A stretch of 64,000 nucleotides of DNA from Paenibacillus sedimenti (GTDB lineage: Bacteria > Bacillota > Bacilli > Paenibacillales > NBRC-103111), in contig NZ_JACVVD010000001.1 of the NCBI RefSeq assembly GCF_014534655.1, positions 930,001 through 994,000 of the forward strand, read 5' to 3'. The notes beneath the pieces are model-generated. The model saw nothing but the letters and a program-made list of their open reading frames with translations, did not search any database and was not told where the DNA came from. The translations under genes were made by a program, and so were the position numbers. Of this stretch, positions 8,140 through 19,070 are shown piece by piece. Within the stretch, counting starts at the first letter, position 1. Every line of letters starts with the position of its first letter.

Positions 8140-9860
8140 GCGATTTCCTCCTCTGACAGCTGGGAAGCGACGATTTCTTGGTAAACTTTGCAGCTTTTCA
8201 TCAGCTCAGCATGAGTACCCATACCGGCGATCCGCCCGTCTTCCAACACGAGAATCCGATCAGCGTCCATAATGGTGCTGACGCGCTGTGCAACAATAAT
8301 CATCGTTGCGTCCTTGGTTTCGGCTTTTAGCGCAGCCCGCAATTTCGCATCCGTTTTGAAATCAAGCGCAGAGAAGCTGTCGTCGAACACATAGATGCTT
8401 GGTTTGCGGGCCAACGCACGGGCAATGGAGAGGCGCTGCTTTTGTCCGCCCGATAAATTCGTTCCGCCCTGCGCCAGCACGGACTGAAAGCTATCCTTCA
8501 TCTCTTGGATGAATTCTGCAGCTTGCGCGATTTGGGCGGCATGCAAAATCTCAGTCTCGTTGGCTTCTTCACGACCATAGCGGATATTGTCAGCGAAGGT
8601 GCCGGAGAAAAGAACGGCTTTTTGCGGCACATAACCGATCGCCTCCCGCAAACTGTCGAGATCCAGCGACTTCAGAGGTTCACCGCCAACCTCAATCCGG
8701 CCGCTATCTACATCATAGAAGCGGAGCAGCAGATTAATCAGCGTTGTTTTACCTGATCCGGTTCCGCCGATGATCGCGGTCACTTCACCCGGTTCCGCGC
8801 GGAATGAAATATCCCGAATGGCAGGCTGCTCGGCACCTGGGTAACTGAAGGAAACTTGATGAAATTCGACTGCACCGCGACCACGGGGCAAGGTTTTCGC
8901 ACTTTCCGGATTGCGAACGATCGATTCCATATTCAAAACTTCATTAATACGTACAGCGGAGGCAGAGGCCCGAGGAATCATGACGAATATCATCGTCATC
9001 ATAAACATGGAGAACATGATTTGCATGGCGTATTGAATAAAAGCCATCAAATCGCCGATTTGCATTTGGTTGTTATCGATCCGGATACCTCCGTACCAGA
9101 GGATCACGACGACGCCGAGATTAAACACCAGCATCATTAGAGGCATCATGGTTGCCATGATATTATTGACTTTGATCGCCGTTTGCGTATAATCACGATT
9201 CGCTTTTTCGAATTTATGCTGCTCATGTTCCGACCGGTTGAAAGCCCGGATTACCCGGATGCCGGTCAAATTTTCCCTAAGCACCAGGTTGATTTGGTCG
9301 ATTTTAACTTGAAGAGCTTTAAACAGCGGTATCCCTTTTCGCATAATAGCAATGATGGAAATTGCGAGAATGGGAATAATCGCGATCAAAACGAGTGCAA
9401 GATTGAAGTCTTTATAGACCGCCATAATAACCCCGCCGACAAGCATGGTTGGAGCTCCGATGAACATACGCATCATAACGATAACTTGTTGAACCTGCGC
9501 GATGTCATTCGTCGTCCTCGTGATGAGTGAGGAAGTGCCCAGTTTATCGAACTCGCCCAAGGAGAAGCTTTCCACATGAGCGAATACCGATCTGCGCAAA
9601 TCCCGGCCGAAGCCAGTCGCAGCCCGCGCCAGCAAGTAGCTGGCAATCACGACACATACCCCTGCGCTCAAGGCAACGATTAGCATGTAAGCTCCGAATT
9701 TGAGGATGTAAGGAACGTCCCCTTTCACAACACCGATATCGACAATGTCAGCGAGCAGAGTAGGCAGGTACAGTTGAGCAAGCGATTGCAGCAGCATGAA
9801 AATAATAACCGCAGAGACTCCGACTTTGTACGGTTTTAAAAACCGGAACAGTTTAAACAT
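8136..9860 (-). CDS. ABC multidrug exporter half-transporter, YfiB-like
   Basis: A 574-residue ABC exporter subunit with six membrane segments in the first ~300 residues. Walker A is GGTGSGKTT and the signature LSGGQKQRLS is canonical. Walker B reads YVFDDSFSALD, with Asp where the catalytic Glu should be, so this half carries the non-hydrolysing site. It is the first gene of the pair and has a good AGGAGG site. Upstream is a structured leader and a divergent MarR regulator, which suggests induced expression. YfiB/YfiC and BmrC/BmrD are the closest known designs; size favours YfiB/C. Confidence 0.88.
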   Translation of the reverse strand: MFKLFRFLKPYKVGVSAVIIFMLLQSLAQLYLPTLLADIVDIGVVKGDVPYILKFGAYMLIVALSAGVCVVIASYLLARAATGFGRDLRRSVFAHVESFSLGEFDKLGTSSLITRTTNDIAQVQQVIVMMRMFIGAPTMLVGGVIMAVYKDFNLALVLIAIIPILAISIIAIMRKGIPLFKALQVKIDQINLVLRENLTGIRVIRAFNRSEHEQHKFEKANRDYTQTAIKVNNIMATMMPLMMLVFNLGVVVILWYGGIRIDNNQMQIGDLMAFIQYAMQIMFSMFMMTMIFVMIPRASASAVRINEVLNMESIVRNPESAKTLPRGRGAVEFHQVSFSYPGAEQPAIRDISFRAEPGEVTAIIGGTGSGKTTLINLLLRFYDVDSGRIEVGGEPLKSLDLDSLREAIGYVPQKAVLFSGTFADNIRYGREEANETEILHAAQIAQAAEFIQEMKDSFQSVLAQGGTNLSGGQKQRLSIARALARKPSIYVFDDSFSALDFKTDAKLRAALKAETKDATMIIVAQRVSTIMDADRILVLEDGRIAGMGTHAELMKSCKVYQEIVASQLSEEEIA

Positions 9861-9887
9861 GATTACCTCCTAATATTCATTTGGGGT

Positions 9888-9938
9888 CCCCGCAAAGTAA
9901 TCGGAATAAACTTCAGAGCTTAGCGTCACTTTGTGGGG
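9888..9938 (-). promoter_or_regulatory. Long stem in the ABC exporter leader
   Basis: On the minus strand CCCCACAAAGT (9938-9928) can pair with ACTTTGCGGGG (9898-9888), 10 of 11 positions. The downstream arm ends about 17 nt before the ribosome site, so it could act as a terminator-like or ribosome-access switch. No leader peptide with a convincing start was seen. Confidence 0.4.
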
Positions 9939-9944
9939 TGTTAC

Positions 9945-9975
9945 AGGGATCTTTGAGTGTAGCTCAAAGTCTCTC
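9945..9975 (-). repeat. 31-nt hairpin element, copy 1 (ABC exporter leader)
   Basis: Minus-strand GAGAGACTTTG-A-GCTA-CA-CTCAAAGATCCCT matches a second copy at 53851-53881 at 28 of 31 positions. CTTTGAG and CTCAAAG form a 7-bp stem. A further CAAAGATCCC lies just upstream on the same strand, around 9985. It sits between the candidate operator and the start of the exporter gene. Confidence 0.6.
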
Positions 9976-10051
9976 AGCTTTGGGATCTTTGTAAAGACGC
10001 TTTGCAAAAAGAAGAAAATTAGGGTAACATAATTATAAAGTATGCTTATAG

Positions 10052-10085
10052 TAAGTAACCTTAGTTATTACCTTCAGTTTACTTA
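10052..10085. promoter_or_regulatory. Candidate MarR operator in divergent intergenic region
   Basis: TAAGTAA (10052-10058) and TTACTTA (10079-10085) form an inverted repeat, with a smaller GTAA/TTAC pair nested inside. The site lies just before the MarR gene and upstream of the divergent ABC genes, where an autoregulating MarR repressor would bind. Inferred from symmetry and position only. Confidence 0.4.
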
Positions 10086-10118
10086 ATCCATTTTCAAACG
10101 TCAAGGAGGAACTGATCT

Positions 10119-10622
10119 ATGGAATCGCACAAGCCTCCTGGTGAGGCTGGTCCTACAGCTTCTGAGGTTGTTCATGCCATCATCCGAACGGCTCATCATA
10201 TACGCCATGAGTTCGAAGCGGGCTCATCGGCATTAGGCATACCTTCTTATTTAACAGGACCCAGACTGCGTGTGTTGGGGGCTGTGTCTGAGTTCGGACC
10301 TATTCGAATGAATGATTTGGCTCAAAAAATGGGTATCAGAGCGATTACCGTAACGCAGTTTGTCGATGCTCTTGAGAAAGAAGGTCTGCTTGTGCGCCTT
10401 CCGGATCCGACAGATCGACGCGCGACGCTTTTACAGTTAACGGAGACGGCTCCGGCGTTATTAGAAAAAGCGCGTGAAGCGTCCAGACAAGTTACGGAGA
10501 AGATGATGGAGCCTTTGTCTATGGAGATGCGCTCCCAACTGCTTGATATTCTTTCCCGCATTGGTGACTATAAGCAAGTGTGCTTGTTTGACGATAAAAA
10601 CGTGAAGTCAACGGAAGGCTGA
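10119..10622 (+). CDS. MarR-family transcriptional regulator
   Basis: A 167-residue protein with a MarR winged-helix domain at about residues 35-135: the recognition region reads MNDLAQKMGIRAITVTQFVD, followed by a wing with LPDPTDRRATLL, the conserved DxRxxxL pattern. Such dimers usually repress an adjacent transporter and release DNA on binding a small molecule. It is divergent from the ABC exporter pair, which is its likely target. AAGGAGG lies about 9 nt before the ATG. Confidence 0.88.
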   Translation: MESHKPPGEAGPTASEVVHAIIRTAHHIRHEFEAGSSALGIPSYLTGPRLRVLGAVSEFGPIRMNDLAQKMGIRAITVTQFVDALEKEGLLVRLPDPTDRRATLLQLTETAPALLEKAREASRQVTEKMMEPLSMEMRSQLLDILSRIGDYKQVCLFDDKNVKSTEG

Positions 10623-10630
10623 ATAACATA

Positions 10631-10659
10631 TTGACTTATCGTGTCGAAAATGGGATAAT
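10631..10659 (+). promoter_or_regulatory. Sigma-A promoter of the pyr operon
   Basis: TTGACT (10631-10636) and GATAAT (10654-10659) are separated by exactly 17 bp. Transcription would start about 20-25 nt before the PyrR-binding sequence, as expected for the pyr leader. Confidence 0.75.
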
Positions 10660-10689
10660 TCTTTTAATCGAATATGTACCTTTAAAAAC

Positions 10690-10850
10690 AGTCCAGAGAG
10701 GCTGGCAAGGTAGTCGTTAAGAAAAGACGGGATATGCCGGATCGAGTATTCGGTATATGAACAAGCATAAGGATGTGCGCATCCTAATGACCCGCTCTGT
10801 ATCTTTGTGCACGCACAACTCCTTGCCAATACATGGCAGGGAGTTTTTTT
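10690..10850 (+). promoter_or_regulatory. PyrR-dependent transcription attenuator
   Basis: AGTCCAGAGAGGCT (10690-10703) matches the PyrR-binding loop consensus of Bacillus pyr leaders. The following TGGCAAGG (10703-10710) is exactly complementary to CCTTGCCA (10821-10828), which is the 5' arm of the terminator. The two structures are therefore mutually exclusive: an antiterminator by default, and a terminator when UMP-bound PyrR holds the binding loop. Only one such leader is seen here, because pyrR and pyrB overlap and leave no room for a second. Confidence 0.9.
10818..10850 (+). terminator. Attenuator terminator upstream of pyrR
   Basis: AACTCCTTGCCA pairs with TGGCAGGGAGTT around a short loop and is followed by a T run. 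It is the OFF-state hairpin of the pyr leader. Confidence 0.88.
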
Positions 10851-10869
10851 ATACCGCAATTTCATGTAG

Positions 10870-12383
<1,514 letters not shown>

Positions 12384-12421
12384 ATAGACGCCAAATCAAT
12401 ATAGGGAGGCACAACGTTATC

Positions 12422-13705
12422 ATGGGTATTTGGATTTTGAACGGACTAACGGTGGATGCAAACAATGTACAAGCGAAAAAGCATATCTTCATCGAAAATG
12501 ACAAGATTGCGCAAGTCGTGGAAGCCGGCGCTGGCGCTGCACCGAACACGGACGGGCATGAAGTGATTGACGTCGCTCGCAAACTGGTTGCGCCGGGCTT
12601 CATCGACATGCACGTTCATCTGCGCGAACCTGGCTTTGAGCATAAAGAGAATATCGCTACAGGAACGCGTTCCGCAGCGAGAGGCGGCTTCACTACAATC
12701 GCATGCATGCCGAACACGAGACCGGTTATCGACACGGTCGATACCGTGAACTACATAAAGGATAAAGCCGCGACAGAGGGTGTCGTTCGCGTTATTCCGT
12801 ACGGCTGCATCACGAAGAACGAGCTGGGCCGCGAGTTGACGGATTTTGCCGCGCTGAAGGAAGCTGGCGTCATCGGCTACACGGATGACGGCGTCGGCGT
12901 GCAAAGCGCCCAAATGATGAAAGATGCGATGGCGTTAGCCGCATCGCTCGGCATGCCGATCATCGCGCACTGCGAGGATAACACGCTCGTTGAGGGCGCG
13001 CCGGTAAGCGAAGGCGCGTTCGCCAAGAAGCACGGACTGAAGGGGATTCCGAACGAGTCCGAAGCGATTCATGTTGGCCGCGACGTGCTGCTGGCGGAAG
13101 CGACTGGCGTTCACTACCACGTGTGCCACGTAAGCACGGAGCAATCGGTTCGCTTGATCCGGCATGCAAAGCAGTTCGGAATTAAAGTAACTGCTGAGGT
13201 ATGTCCGCATCACCTCGTGCTCTCCGACGAAGATATTCCAGGGCTGGACGCGAACTGGAAAATGAACCCGCCTTTGCGCTCGCCGCGCGACGTGCAGGCA
13301 GTCATTGAAGGTCTGGAGGACGGAACGATCGACATGATCGTTACCGACCACGCACCGCATAGCGAGGAGGAGAAAGAGCGGGGCATGCAGCTGGCGCCAT
13401 TCGGCATCCTCGGATTTGAAACGGCATTCCCTCTGTTGTATACAAAATTCGTACTCACCGGCAAGTGGACACTCGGCTTCCTGATCGATCGCATGACAGC
13501 CAAACCGGCAGACGTATTCGGCCTTCCATACGGAACATTGAATGTCGGCAGCATAGCTGACATCACAATCGTCGACCTGGAGAATGGGCATGAAGTATTG
13601 AAAGAAGAGATCGTATCGCGCAGCAAAAATACACCGTTTATCGGTTGGAAGCTGCAAGGCTGGCCGGTCGTGACGATCGCATCCGGCAAAGTTGTTTGGT
13701 CATGA
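12422..13705 (+). CDS. pyrC: Dihydroorotase
   Basis: A 427-residue amidohydrolase that cyclises carbamoyl-aspartate to dihydroorotate. The metal site begins with DMHVHLREPG (residues ~61-70) and continues with conserved histidines in AHCED, CHVS and the late TDHAPH segment. Length and motifs fit class I dihydroorotases of Gram-positives. GGGAGG lies about 12 nt before the ATG. It is 38 nt after pyrB and clearly in the same transcript. Confidence 0.95.
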   Translation: MGIWILNGLTVDANNVQAKKHIFIENDKIAQVVEAGAGAAPNTDGHEVIDVARKLVAPGFIDMHVHLREPGFEHKENIATGTRSAARGGFTTIACMPNTRPVIDTVDTVNYIKDKAATEGVVRVIPYGCITKNELGRELTDFAALKEAGVIGYTDDGVGVQSAQMMKDAMALAASLGMPIIAHCEDNTLVEGAPVSEGAFAKKHGLKGIPNESEAIHVGRDVLLAEATGVHYHVCHVSTEQSVRLIRHAKQFGIKVTAEVCPHHLVLSDEDIPGLDANWKMNPPLRSPRDVQAVIEGLEDGTIDMIVTDHAPHSEEEKERGMQLAPFGILGFETAFPLLYTKFVLTGKWTLGFLIDRMTAKPADVFGLPYGTLNVGSIADITIVDLENGHEVLKEEIVSRSKNTPFIGWKLQGWPVVTIASGKVVWS

Positions 13706-13741
13706 TACAGCTATAACCTCTATACGGCGAATGAAAATTCG

Positions 13742-13755
13742 TGTATATTTATACA
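13742..13755. promoter_or_regulatory. AT-rich palindrome upstream of carA (possible ArgR-type site)
   Basis: TGTATA-TT-TATACA lies in the 136-nt gap before carA, followed by an AT-rich tract. A separate hairpin, CGGTTCG/CGAACCG (13796-13813), precedes the carA ribosome site. Because carbamoyl phosphate also feeds arginine synthesis, an arginine-repressor site here would make sense, but the match to an ARG box is loose. Confidence 0.25.
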
Positions 13756-13841
13756 GAATGATAATTTTTTATGCATGACAGGTGTATGACATCTCGGTTC
13801 GAATGCGAACCGTTTGACAATAGCGAAGGAGCTGAAAGAAC

Positions 13842-15014
13842 ATGCAGGCAAGATTGTTGCTGGAAGACGGCACTCTTTTTACAGGGAAATCGTTCGGCAG
13901 TGAGGGTGACTCCGTCGGCGAGGTTGTATTCAATACGGGGATTACGGGTTATCAGGAGGTGCTATCCGATCCTTCATATTGCGGGCAAATCGTGACAATG
14001 ACGTATCCGCTGATCGGGAACTACGGCGTGATTCGTGACGATTTTGAATCCGTACGCCCGTTCATTCACGGGTTTGTGGTTCGGGAGCATGAAGAAATCC
14101 CAAGCAACTGGAGAGCGCAATACACGCTCGGCAGCTTGCTTAAAGAATACGGCATCATCGGCATCAGCGGCATCGATACCCGCATGTTGACTCGTAAAAT
14201 TCGTCACCATGGCGTCATGAAGGGTCTGCTCACGACTTCAAATAAATCAATCGCAGAGCTGACAGAAATGCTCGGAGCTTCCAAGCTGATGACCGACCAA
14301 GTAGCTCGCGTATCTACGAAAAGCGTATTCGGCGCACCGGGACACAAAGAGCGTGTCGTGCTGGTTGACTTCGGCGCGAAAAGCGGCATTATCCGCGACT
14401 TGAGCAAACGCGACTGTGACGTCGTTGTCGTGCCTCAAGATGCGACTGCCGAACAAATCCGCAGACTGGCTCCGGACGGTATTCTGCTGTCCAACGGCCC
14501 TGGGGACCCGAAAGACGTGCCTCACGCTGTGAAAACGATTCAAGAACTGCTCGGCGAATTCCCGATCTTCGGTATTTGCCTGGGGCATCAACTGTTCGCA
14601 CTCGCTTGCGGGGCGGATACGGAGAAACTGAAATTCGGACACCGCGGCGGCAACCATCCGGTGAAAGACCTGATTTCCGGACGCTGCTACATCACTTCGC
14701 AAAACCATGGCTACACGGTAAAGGAAGATTCCATTGCCGGAACCGACCTGGAAGTGACGCACATTAACAATAACGATCGCACCATCGAAGGCTTGAAGCA
14801 TAAGAACGTTCCTGCTTTCTCGGTTCAATACCATCCGGAGGCGGCACCGGGTCCTTTTGACTCCAGCTACTTGTTCGATGATTTCATTGCGATGATTCGA
14901 AAGCATAAGCTTGACAACCCGCAGCAGCCGCGCCAAGCACAAATGCTTGCTCAGTGGAAAGCAACGTCGGCGTCGACATCTGTGAAGGAGGAACTGCAGT
15001 ATGCCAAAAAATAA
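13842..15014 (+). CDS. carA: Carbamoyl-phosphate synthase, glutaminase subunit
   Basis: A 390-residue small subunit. The N-terminal CarA domain contains NTGITGYQE; the C-terminal class I glutamine amidotransferase domain has the nucleophile in [14 protein letters not shown] and the His/Glu of [10 protein letters not shown]. It releases ammonia from glutamine for CarB. The ATG has a GAAGGAG site upstream. The gene carries an extra ~25-residue tail after the usual end and overlaps carB by 14 nt. Located in the pyr operon, it is the pyrimidine-controlled copy; whether an arginine-specific copy exists cannot be seen here. Confidence 0.95.
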   Translation: MQARLLLEDGTLFTGKSFGSEGDSVGEVVFNTGITGYQEVLSDPSYCGQIVTMTYPLIGNYGVIRDDFESVRPFIHGFVVREHEEIPSNWRAQYTLGSLLKEYGIIGISGIDTRMLTRKIRHHGVMKGLLTTSNKSIAELTEMLGASKLMTDQVARVSTKSVFGAPGHKERVVLVDFGAKSGIIRDLSKRDCDVVVVPQDATAEQIRRLAPDGILLSNGPGDPKDVPHAVKTIQELLGEFPIFGICLGHQLFALACGADTEKLKFGHRGGNHPVKDLISGRCYITSQNHGYTVKEDSIAGTDLEVTHINNNDRTIEGLKHKNVPAFSVQYHPEAAPGPFDSSYLFDDFIAMIRKHKLDNPQQPRQAQMLAQWKATSASTSVKEELQYAKK

Positions 15015-18000
15015 TACACTCAAAAAGATTCTCGTAATTGGTTCCGGCCCGATCGTTATCGGTCAGGCGGCGGAGTTTGACTATGCAGGAACGCAAGCTT
15101 GCCAAGCTTTAAAAGAAGAAGGCATGGAAGTTATTCTAATCAACAGCAACCCGGCTACGATCATGACCGATACGAACATGGCCGACAAAGTATATATCGA
15201 GCCGATTACGCTCGACTTCGTTACGCAAATCATTCGCCAAGAGCGTCCTGACGGCTTGCTGCCTACACTCGGCGGTCAGACGGGTCTGAATATGGCTGTT
15301 GAGCTGGCGCGCGCCGGGGTACTTGAGAGCGAGAACGTCAAGCTGCTCGGTACGCAGCTGACGGCGATTGAAAAAGCGGAAGACCGCGACTTGTTCCGCG
15401 ACTTGATGAGAGAATTAGAGCAGCCGGTACCGGATAGCGTGATCGTGACTACAGTAGCGCAAGCAGTAGAATTCGCCACTGAAATCGGCTTCCCGATTAT
15501 CGTACGTCCTGCTTACACCCTGGGTGGAACAGGCGGCGGTATTTGTAACACGCTGGAAGAGCTGACGGAAATAGTAGCTTCCGGTCTTCGTTACAGCCCG
15601 ATCGGGCAATGTTTGGTTGAGCGTAGCATCGCGGGCATGAAAGAAGTGGAGTACGAGGTTATGCGCGACGCGAACGATAACTGTATCGTCGTTTGTAACA
15701 TGGAAAACTTCGACCCTGTAGGCGTGCATACCGGGGACAGTATCGTTGTGGCGCCAAGCCAAACGCTGTCTGACCGCGAGTATCAAATGCTGCGTTCCGC
15801 ATCGCTGAAAATTATCCGTGCGCTGAACATCGAGGGCGGCTGTAACGTACAGTTCGCGCTGGATCCGCACAGCTTTCAATACTATGTTATCGAAGTAAAC
15901 CCGCGAGTCAGCCGCTCTTCAGCGCTCGCTTCCAAAGCAACGGGCTATCCGATTGCCAAAATGGCTGCGAAAATCGCGATTGGCTACACGCTTGATGAAC
16001 TGATCAACCCGGTTACGGGACAAACGTACGCTTGCTTCGAGCCGACACTGGATTATATCGTATCCAAAATTCCGCGTTGGCCGTTCGATAAATTTACGGC
16101 GGCAAACCGCAAGCTGGGCACACAAATGAAAGCAACCGGCGAAGTGATGGCGATCGGCCGTACATTCGAAGAGTCGATTCACAAAGCAATTCGCTCTCTG
16201 GAAATCGGTGTACACCGCCTTTTCTTGAAAGAAACGGATCTGCTCGATCAAGAAACACTCGAATTCCGTCTGCAAAAGCCGGACGACGAGCGCCTGTTCT
16301 TACTAGCAGAAGCTTACCGCAGAGGCTATACCGTGGACCAACTTCAAAGTCTCACGAAGATTGACTGGTGGTTCCTGAACAAGCTTGACGGCTTGATTAA
16401 ATTCGAAAAAGAAATCGCTGCAAGCGATTTGACGCCTGAACTGCTGCTCGAAACGAAGCGCAAAGGCTTCACGGACCGTGCGATCGCTGAAATTCGCACA
16501 CTTGCAGGCAGCGCTACTTACACCAAAGAAGTAGATGTTCGTACACTGCGCCTGAATCAAAACATCAAACCTGTATACAAAATGGTAGATACATGCGCAG
16601 CAGAGTTTGAAGCTACGACGCCTTACTACTACTCGACATATGAGCAAGAAGACGAAGTGACGGAGACGAACAAGGAGAAAGTTGTCGTTCTGGGCTCCGG
16701 TCCGATCCGCATCGGTCAAGGGATCGAGTTCGACTACTCCACGGTGCATGCAGTATGGGCGATCCAAGCTGCCGGGTACGAAGCGGTTATTATCAACAAT
16801 AACCCAGAGACGGTTTCCACGGACTTCAATACATCTGACCGTTTGTACTTCGAGCCTTTGTTCTTCGAAGATGTAATGAACGTCATCGAGCGGGAGAATC
16901 CAATCGGCGTTATCGTACAATTCGGTGGCCAAACGGCAATTAACTTGGCAGCTCCGCTGTCCAAAGCCGGCGTACGCATTCTCGGTTCCGACCTCGAGAG
17001 CATCGATACTGCGGAAGACCGCAAGAAATTTGAAGCGCTGCTTCGCAAATTAGCGATTGCTCAACCGCCGGGCGGCACGGTAACGTCCGTGGATCAGGCT
17101 GTGGCTACTGCAGCACAGTTTGGCTATCCGGTTATCGTTCGTCCTTCGTACGTCCTTGGCGGACGCGCAATGGAAATCGTCTACTCCGATGAAGAATTGC
17201 TGAGCTATATGGAATACGCGGTGAAAATCAACCCTGAGCATCCGGTACTCATCGACCGCTATATGCTCGGTAAAGAGGTTGAAGTTGACGCGATCTGCGA
17301 CAAAGAAACGGTTCTTATCCCAGGTATCATGGAACACGTGGAACGCGCAGGGGTTCACTCCGGTGACTCGATTGCCGTCTACCCGCCGCAAACGATCTCC
17401 GATGAGATCAAACAACAAATTATTGAGATTACGACGAAAATCGGTCTTGAACTGAAAGTAGTCGGCCTAGTTAACATCCAGTTCGTTATTCATAACGATC
17501 AAGTGTATGTGATCGAGGTTAACCCGCGATCCTCCAGAACGGTGCCATTCTTGAGTAAAGTGACGAATATCCCGATGGCGAATGTGGCAACACGAGTAAT
17601 CATGGGACAAAAATTGGTGGATATGGGCTATCAAAACGGTCTGTGGCCTGAAGACAAATATGTATCGGTTAAAGTTCCTGTATTCTCCTTTGCAAAGCTT
17701 CGCCGTGTAGACACGACGCTCGGGCCTGAAATGAAATCGACAGGTGAAGTTATGGGCCGAGATACGAATTTTGCGAAAGCACTGTACAAAGGCTTGATCG
17801 GCGCAGGCATGAAAATCCCTGCTGCGGGATCCGTCGTAATCACGGTGGCTGACAAAGATAAAGACGAAGCGATCGAGATTATGAAAGGCTTCTATCGTCT
17901 CGGCTACAAAATCATCGCAACCGGCGGTACAGCAAAGGCGCTGGAAGAAGCCGGCCTGCCTGTAACGAATGTACACAAGCTGAGCGAAGGTTCTCCGAAC

Positions 18001-18210
18001 ATTCTGGATCTCATTCGCGGCGGTGAAGCGCAATTCGTCGTAAATACGCTGACGAAAGGCAAAACGCCTGAGCGCGACGGTTTCCGAATTCGCCGTGAAG
18101 CGGTAGAGAACGGCGTTGTTTGTATGACATCCCTTGATACGGTGAGAGCGCTCGTAAACATGCTCGAATCGATCAACTTCTCCTCCCGCGCGATGCCGGT
18201 TTACGCGTAA
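15001..18210 (+). CDS. carB: Carbamoyl-phosphate synthase, large subunit
   Basis: A 1069-residue subunit with the duplicated architecture of CarB. Each half has a biotin-carboxylase-like N-domain ([18 protein letters not shown] near residue 14; [16 protein letters not shown] near 564) and an ATP-grasp domain; an MGS-like allosteric domain occupies about the last 140 residues ([10 protein letters not shown]). It makes carbamoyl phosphate from bicarbonate, ammonia and two ATP. The MGS domain is where UMP/IMP-type effectors bind in relatives. AAGGAGG inside the carA end precedes the ATG. Confidence 0.97.
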   Translation: MPKNNTLKKILVIGSGPIVIGQAAEFDYAGTQACQALKEEGMEVILINSNPATIMTDTNMADKVYIEPITLDFVTQIIRQERPDGLLPTLGGQTGLNMAVELARAGVLESENVKLLGTQLTAIEKAEDRDLFRDLMRELEQPVPDSVIVTTVAQAVEFATEIGFPIIVRPAYTLGGTGGGICNTLEELTEIVASGLRYSPIGQCLVERSIAGMKEVEYEVMRDANDNCIVVCNMENFDPVGVHTGDSIVVAPSQTLSDREYQMLRSASLKIIRALNIEGGCNVQFALDPHSFQYYVIEVNPRVSRSSALASKATGYPIAKMAAKIAIGYTLDELINPVTGQTYACFEPTLDYIVSKIPRWPFDKFTAANRKLGTQMKATGEVMAIGRTFEESIHKAIRSLEIGVHRLFLKETDLLDQETLEFRLQKPDDERLFLLAEAYRRGYTVDQLQSLTKIDWWFLNKLDGLIKFEKEIAASDLTPELLLETKRKGFTDRAIAEIRTLAGSATYTKEVDVRTLRLNQNIKPVYKMVDTCAAEFEATTPYYYSTYEQEDEVTETNKEKVVVLGSGPIRIGQGIEFDYSTVHAVWAIQAAGYEAVIINNNPETVSTDFNTSDRLYFEPLFFEDVMNVIERENPIGVIVQFGGQTAINLAAPLSKAGVRILGSDLESIDTAEDRKKFEALLRKLAIAQPPGGTVTSVDQAVATAAQFGYPVIVRPSYVLGGRAMEIVYSDEELLSYMEYAVKINPEHPVLIDRYMLGKEVEVDAICDKETVLIPGIMEHVERAGVHSGDSIAVYPPQTISDEIKQQIIEITTKIGLELKVVGLVNIQFVIHNDQVYVIEVNPRSSRTVPFLSKVTNIPMANVATRVIMGQKLVDMGYQNGLWPEDKYVSVKVPVFSFAKLRRVDTTLGPEMKSTGEVMGRDTNFAKALYKGLIGAGMKIPAAGSVVITVADKDKDEAIEIMKGFYRLGYKIIATGGTAKALEEAGLPVTNVHKLSEGSPNILDLIRGGEAQFVVNTLTKGKTPERDGFRIRREAVENGVVCMTSLDTVRALVNMLESINFSSRAMPVYA

Positions 18211-18213
18211 GGG

Positions 18214-18954
18214 ATGGTGACGAACGTGAGTACGCTAACACGGACGGAAGTGGCAGGGCGCATTATGGTCGCCCTGGATTATGCGAATGCAGGGGGAGCC
18301 GAAGAGCTGCTGAAGCAGCTCGAAGGCATTCCCTGCTATATGAAAGTGGGCATGCAGCTGTTCTATGCTGCAGGGCCCGGCTTTGTAGCCAGCCTCAAGG
18401 AGCGCGGCTACAAGGTTTTCCTGGATGTCAAAATGCATGACATCCCGAACACGGTCAAGGGCGGCTCGGAGAGCGTGACGCGCCTTGGGGTGGATCTGTT
18501 CAACATCCATGCTGCCGGAGGCAAGCAGATGATGGAAGCGGCATTGGAGGGCGTCGACAAGGCGCTCGCCCCAGGTGCCGGACGCCCGATCGTGATCGGC
18601 GTCACGCAGCTGACCAGCACCAGCCAGCAGGTGCTGAACGACGAGATCGGCCTGACCGGCTCGGTCGAGCAGGCCGTCATTCGCTACGCCCAACTGGCGC
18701 ATGCCGCAGGGCTCGATGGTGTCGTCGCGTCACCGCTTGAGGTGACGCAGATCAAAGCGGCGTGCGGTGACGGCTTCGTCACCGTTACGCCGGGCATTCG
18801 CCCTGCGGGAGCCGACGTGGGCGATCAGTCGCGCGTCATGACGCCGGCCGAAGCGTTCGCGCAGGGCACGGACTACGTCGTGATCGGCCGTCCGATTACG
18901 GGGGCGGCTGATCCAAGAGCAGCCATCGAGTCGATTATCGATTCGATCATATAA
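18214..18954 (+). CDS. pyrF: Orotidine-5'-phosphate decarboxylase
   Basis: A TIM-barrel enzyme of about 240 residues that makes UMP from OMP. The active-site segment is FLDVKMHDIPNTV, followed by the C-terminal PGIRPAGADVGDQ phosphate loop. The first ATG (18214) abuts its purine-rich stretch; the GTG at 18226 is an alternative start with 12-nt spacing, so the first four residues are uncertain. It follows carB after 3 nt. pyrK and pyrD, normally between carB and pyrF in Bacillus, are missing and must be elsewhere. The gene is GC-richer than its neighbours. Confidence 0.95.
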   Translation: MVTNVSTLTRTEVAGRIMVALDYANAGGAEELLKQLEGIPCYMKVGMQLFYAAGPGFVASLKERGYKVFLDVKMHDIPNTVKGGSESVTRLGVDLFNIHAAGGKQMMEAALEGVDKALAPGAGRPIVIGVTQLTSTSQQVLNDEIGLTGSVEQAVIRYAQLAHAAGLDGVVASPLEVTQIKAACGDGFVTVTPGIRPAGADVGDQSRVMTPAEAFAQGTDYVVIGRPITGAADPRAAIESIIDSII

Positions 18955-18962
18955 GACTTCAT

Positions 18963-19027
18963 GGGTGAAGGCTTCCATGTACAATTAGAGGGAAATCCTC
19001 CTTCTAAATTGGGCCTTCCCCCTTTTT
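18963..19027 (+). terminator. Large hairpin between pyrF and pyrE
   Basis: GGGTGAAGGC (18963-18972) pairs with GCCTTCCCCC (19013-19022), 9 of 10 positions, and five T follow. A smaller AT-rich stem sits inside the loop. No PyrR-binding loop sequence is visible, so this may be a partial terminator that lowers pyrE expression. Confidence 0.5.
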
Positions 19028-19070
19028 ATGCGCATGGATATGGAAAGAGAAAGGAAAGGTGTCACTTATC

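Noticed and set aside
12935-13657. 240-codon frame antisense to pyrC
   Set aside because: Shadow of the dihydroorotase gene; no start signal and no recognisable domain.
14247-15023. Long open frame (258 codons) antisense to carA
   Set aside because: It lies wholly opposite a highly conserved enzyme, has no ribosome site and its product is rich in unlikely residues. Long antisense frames are common opposite GC-rich pyr genes.
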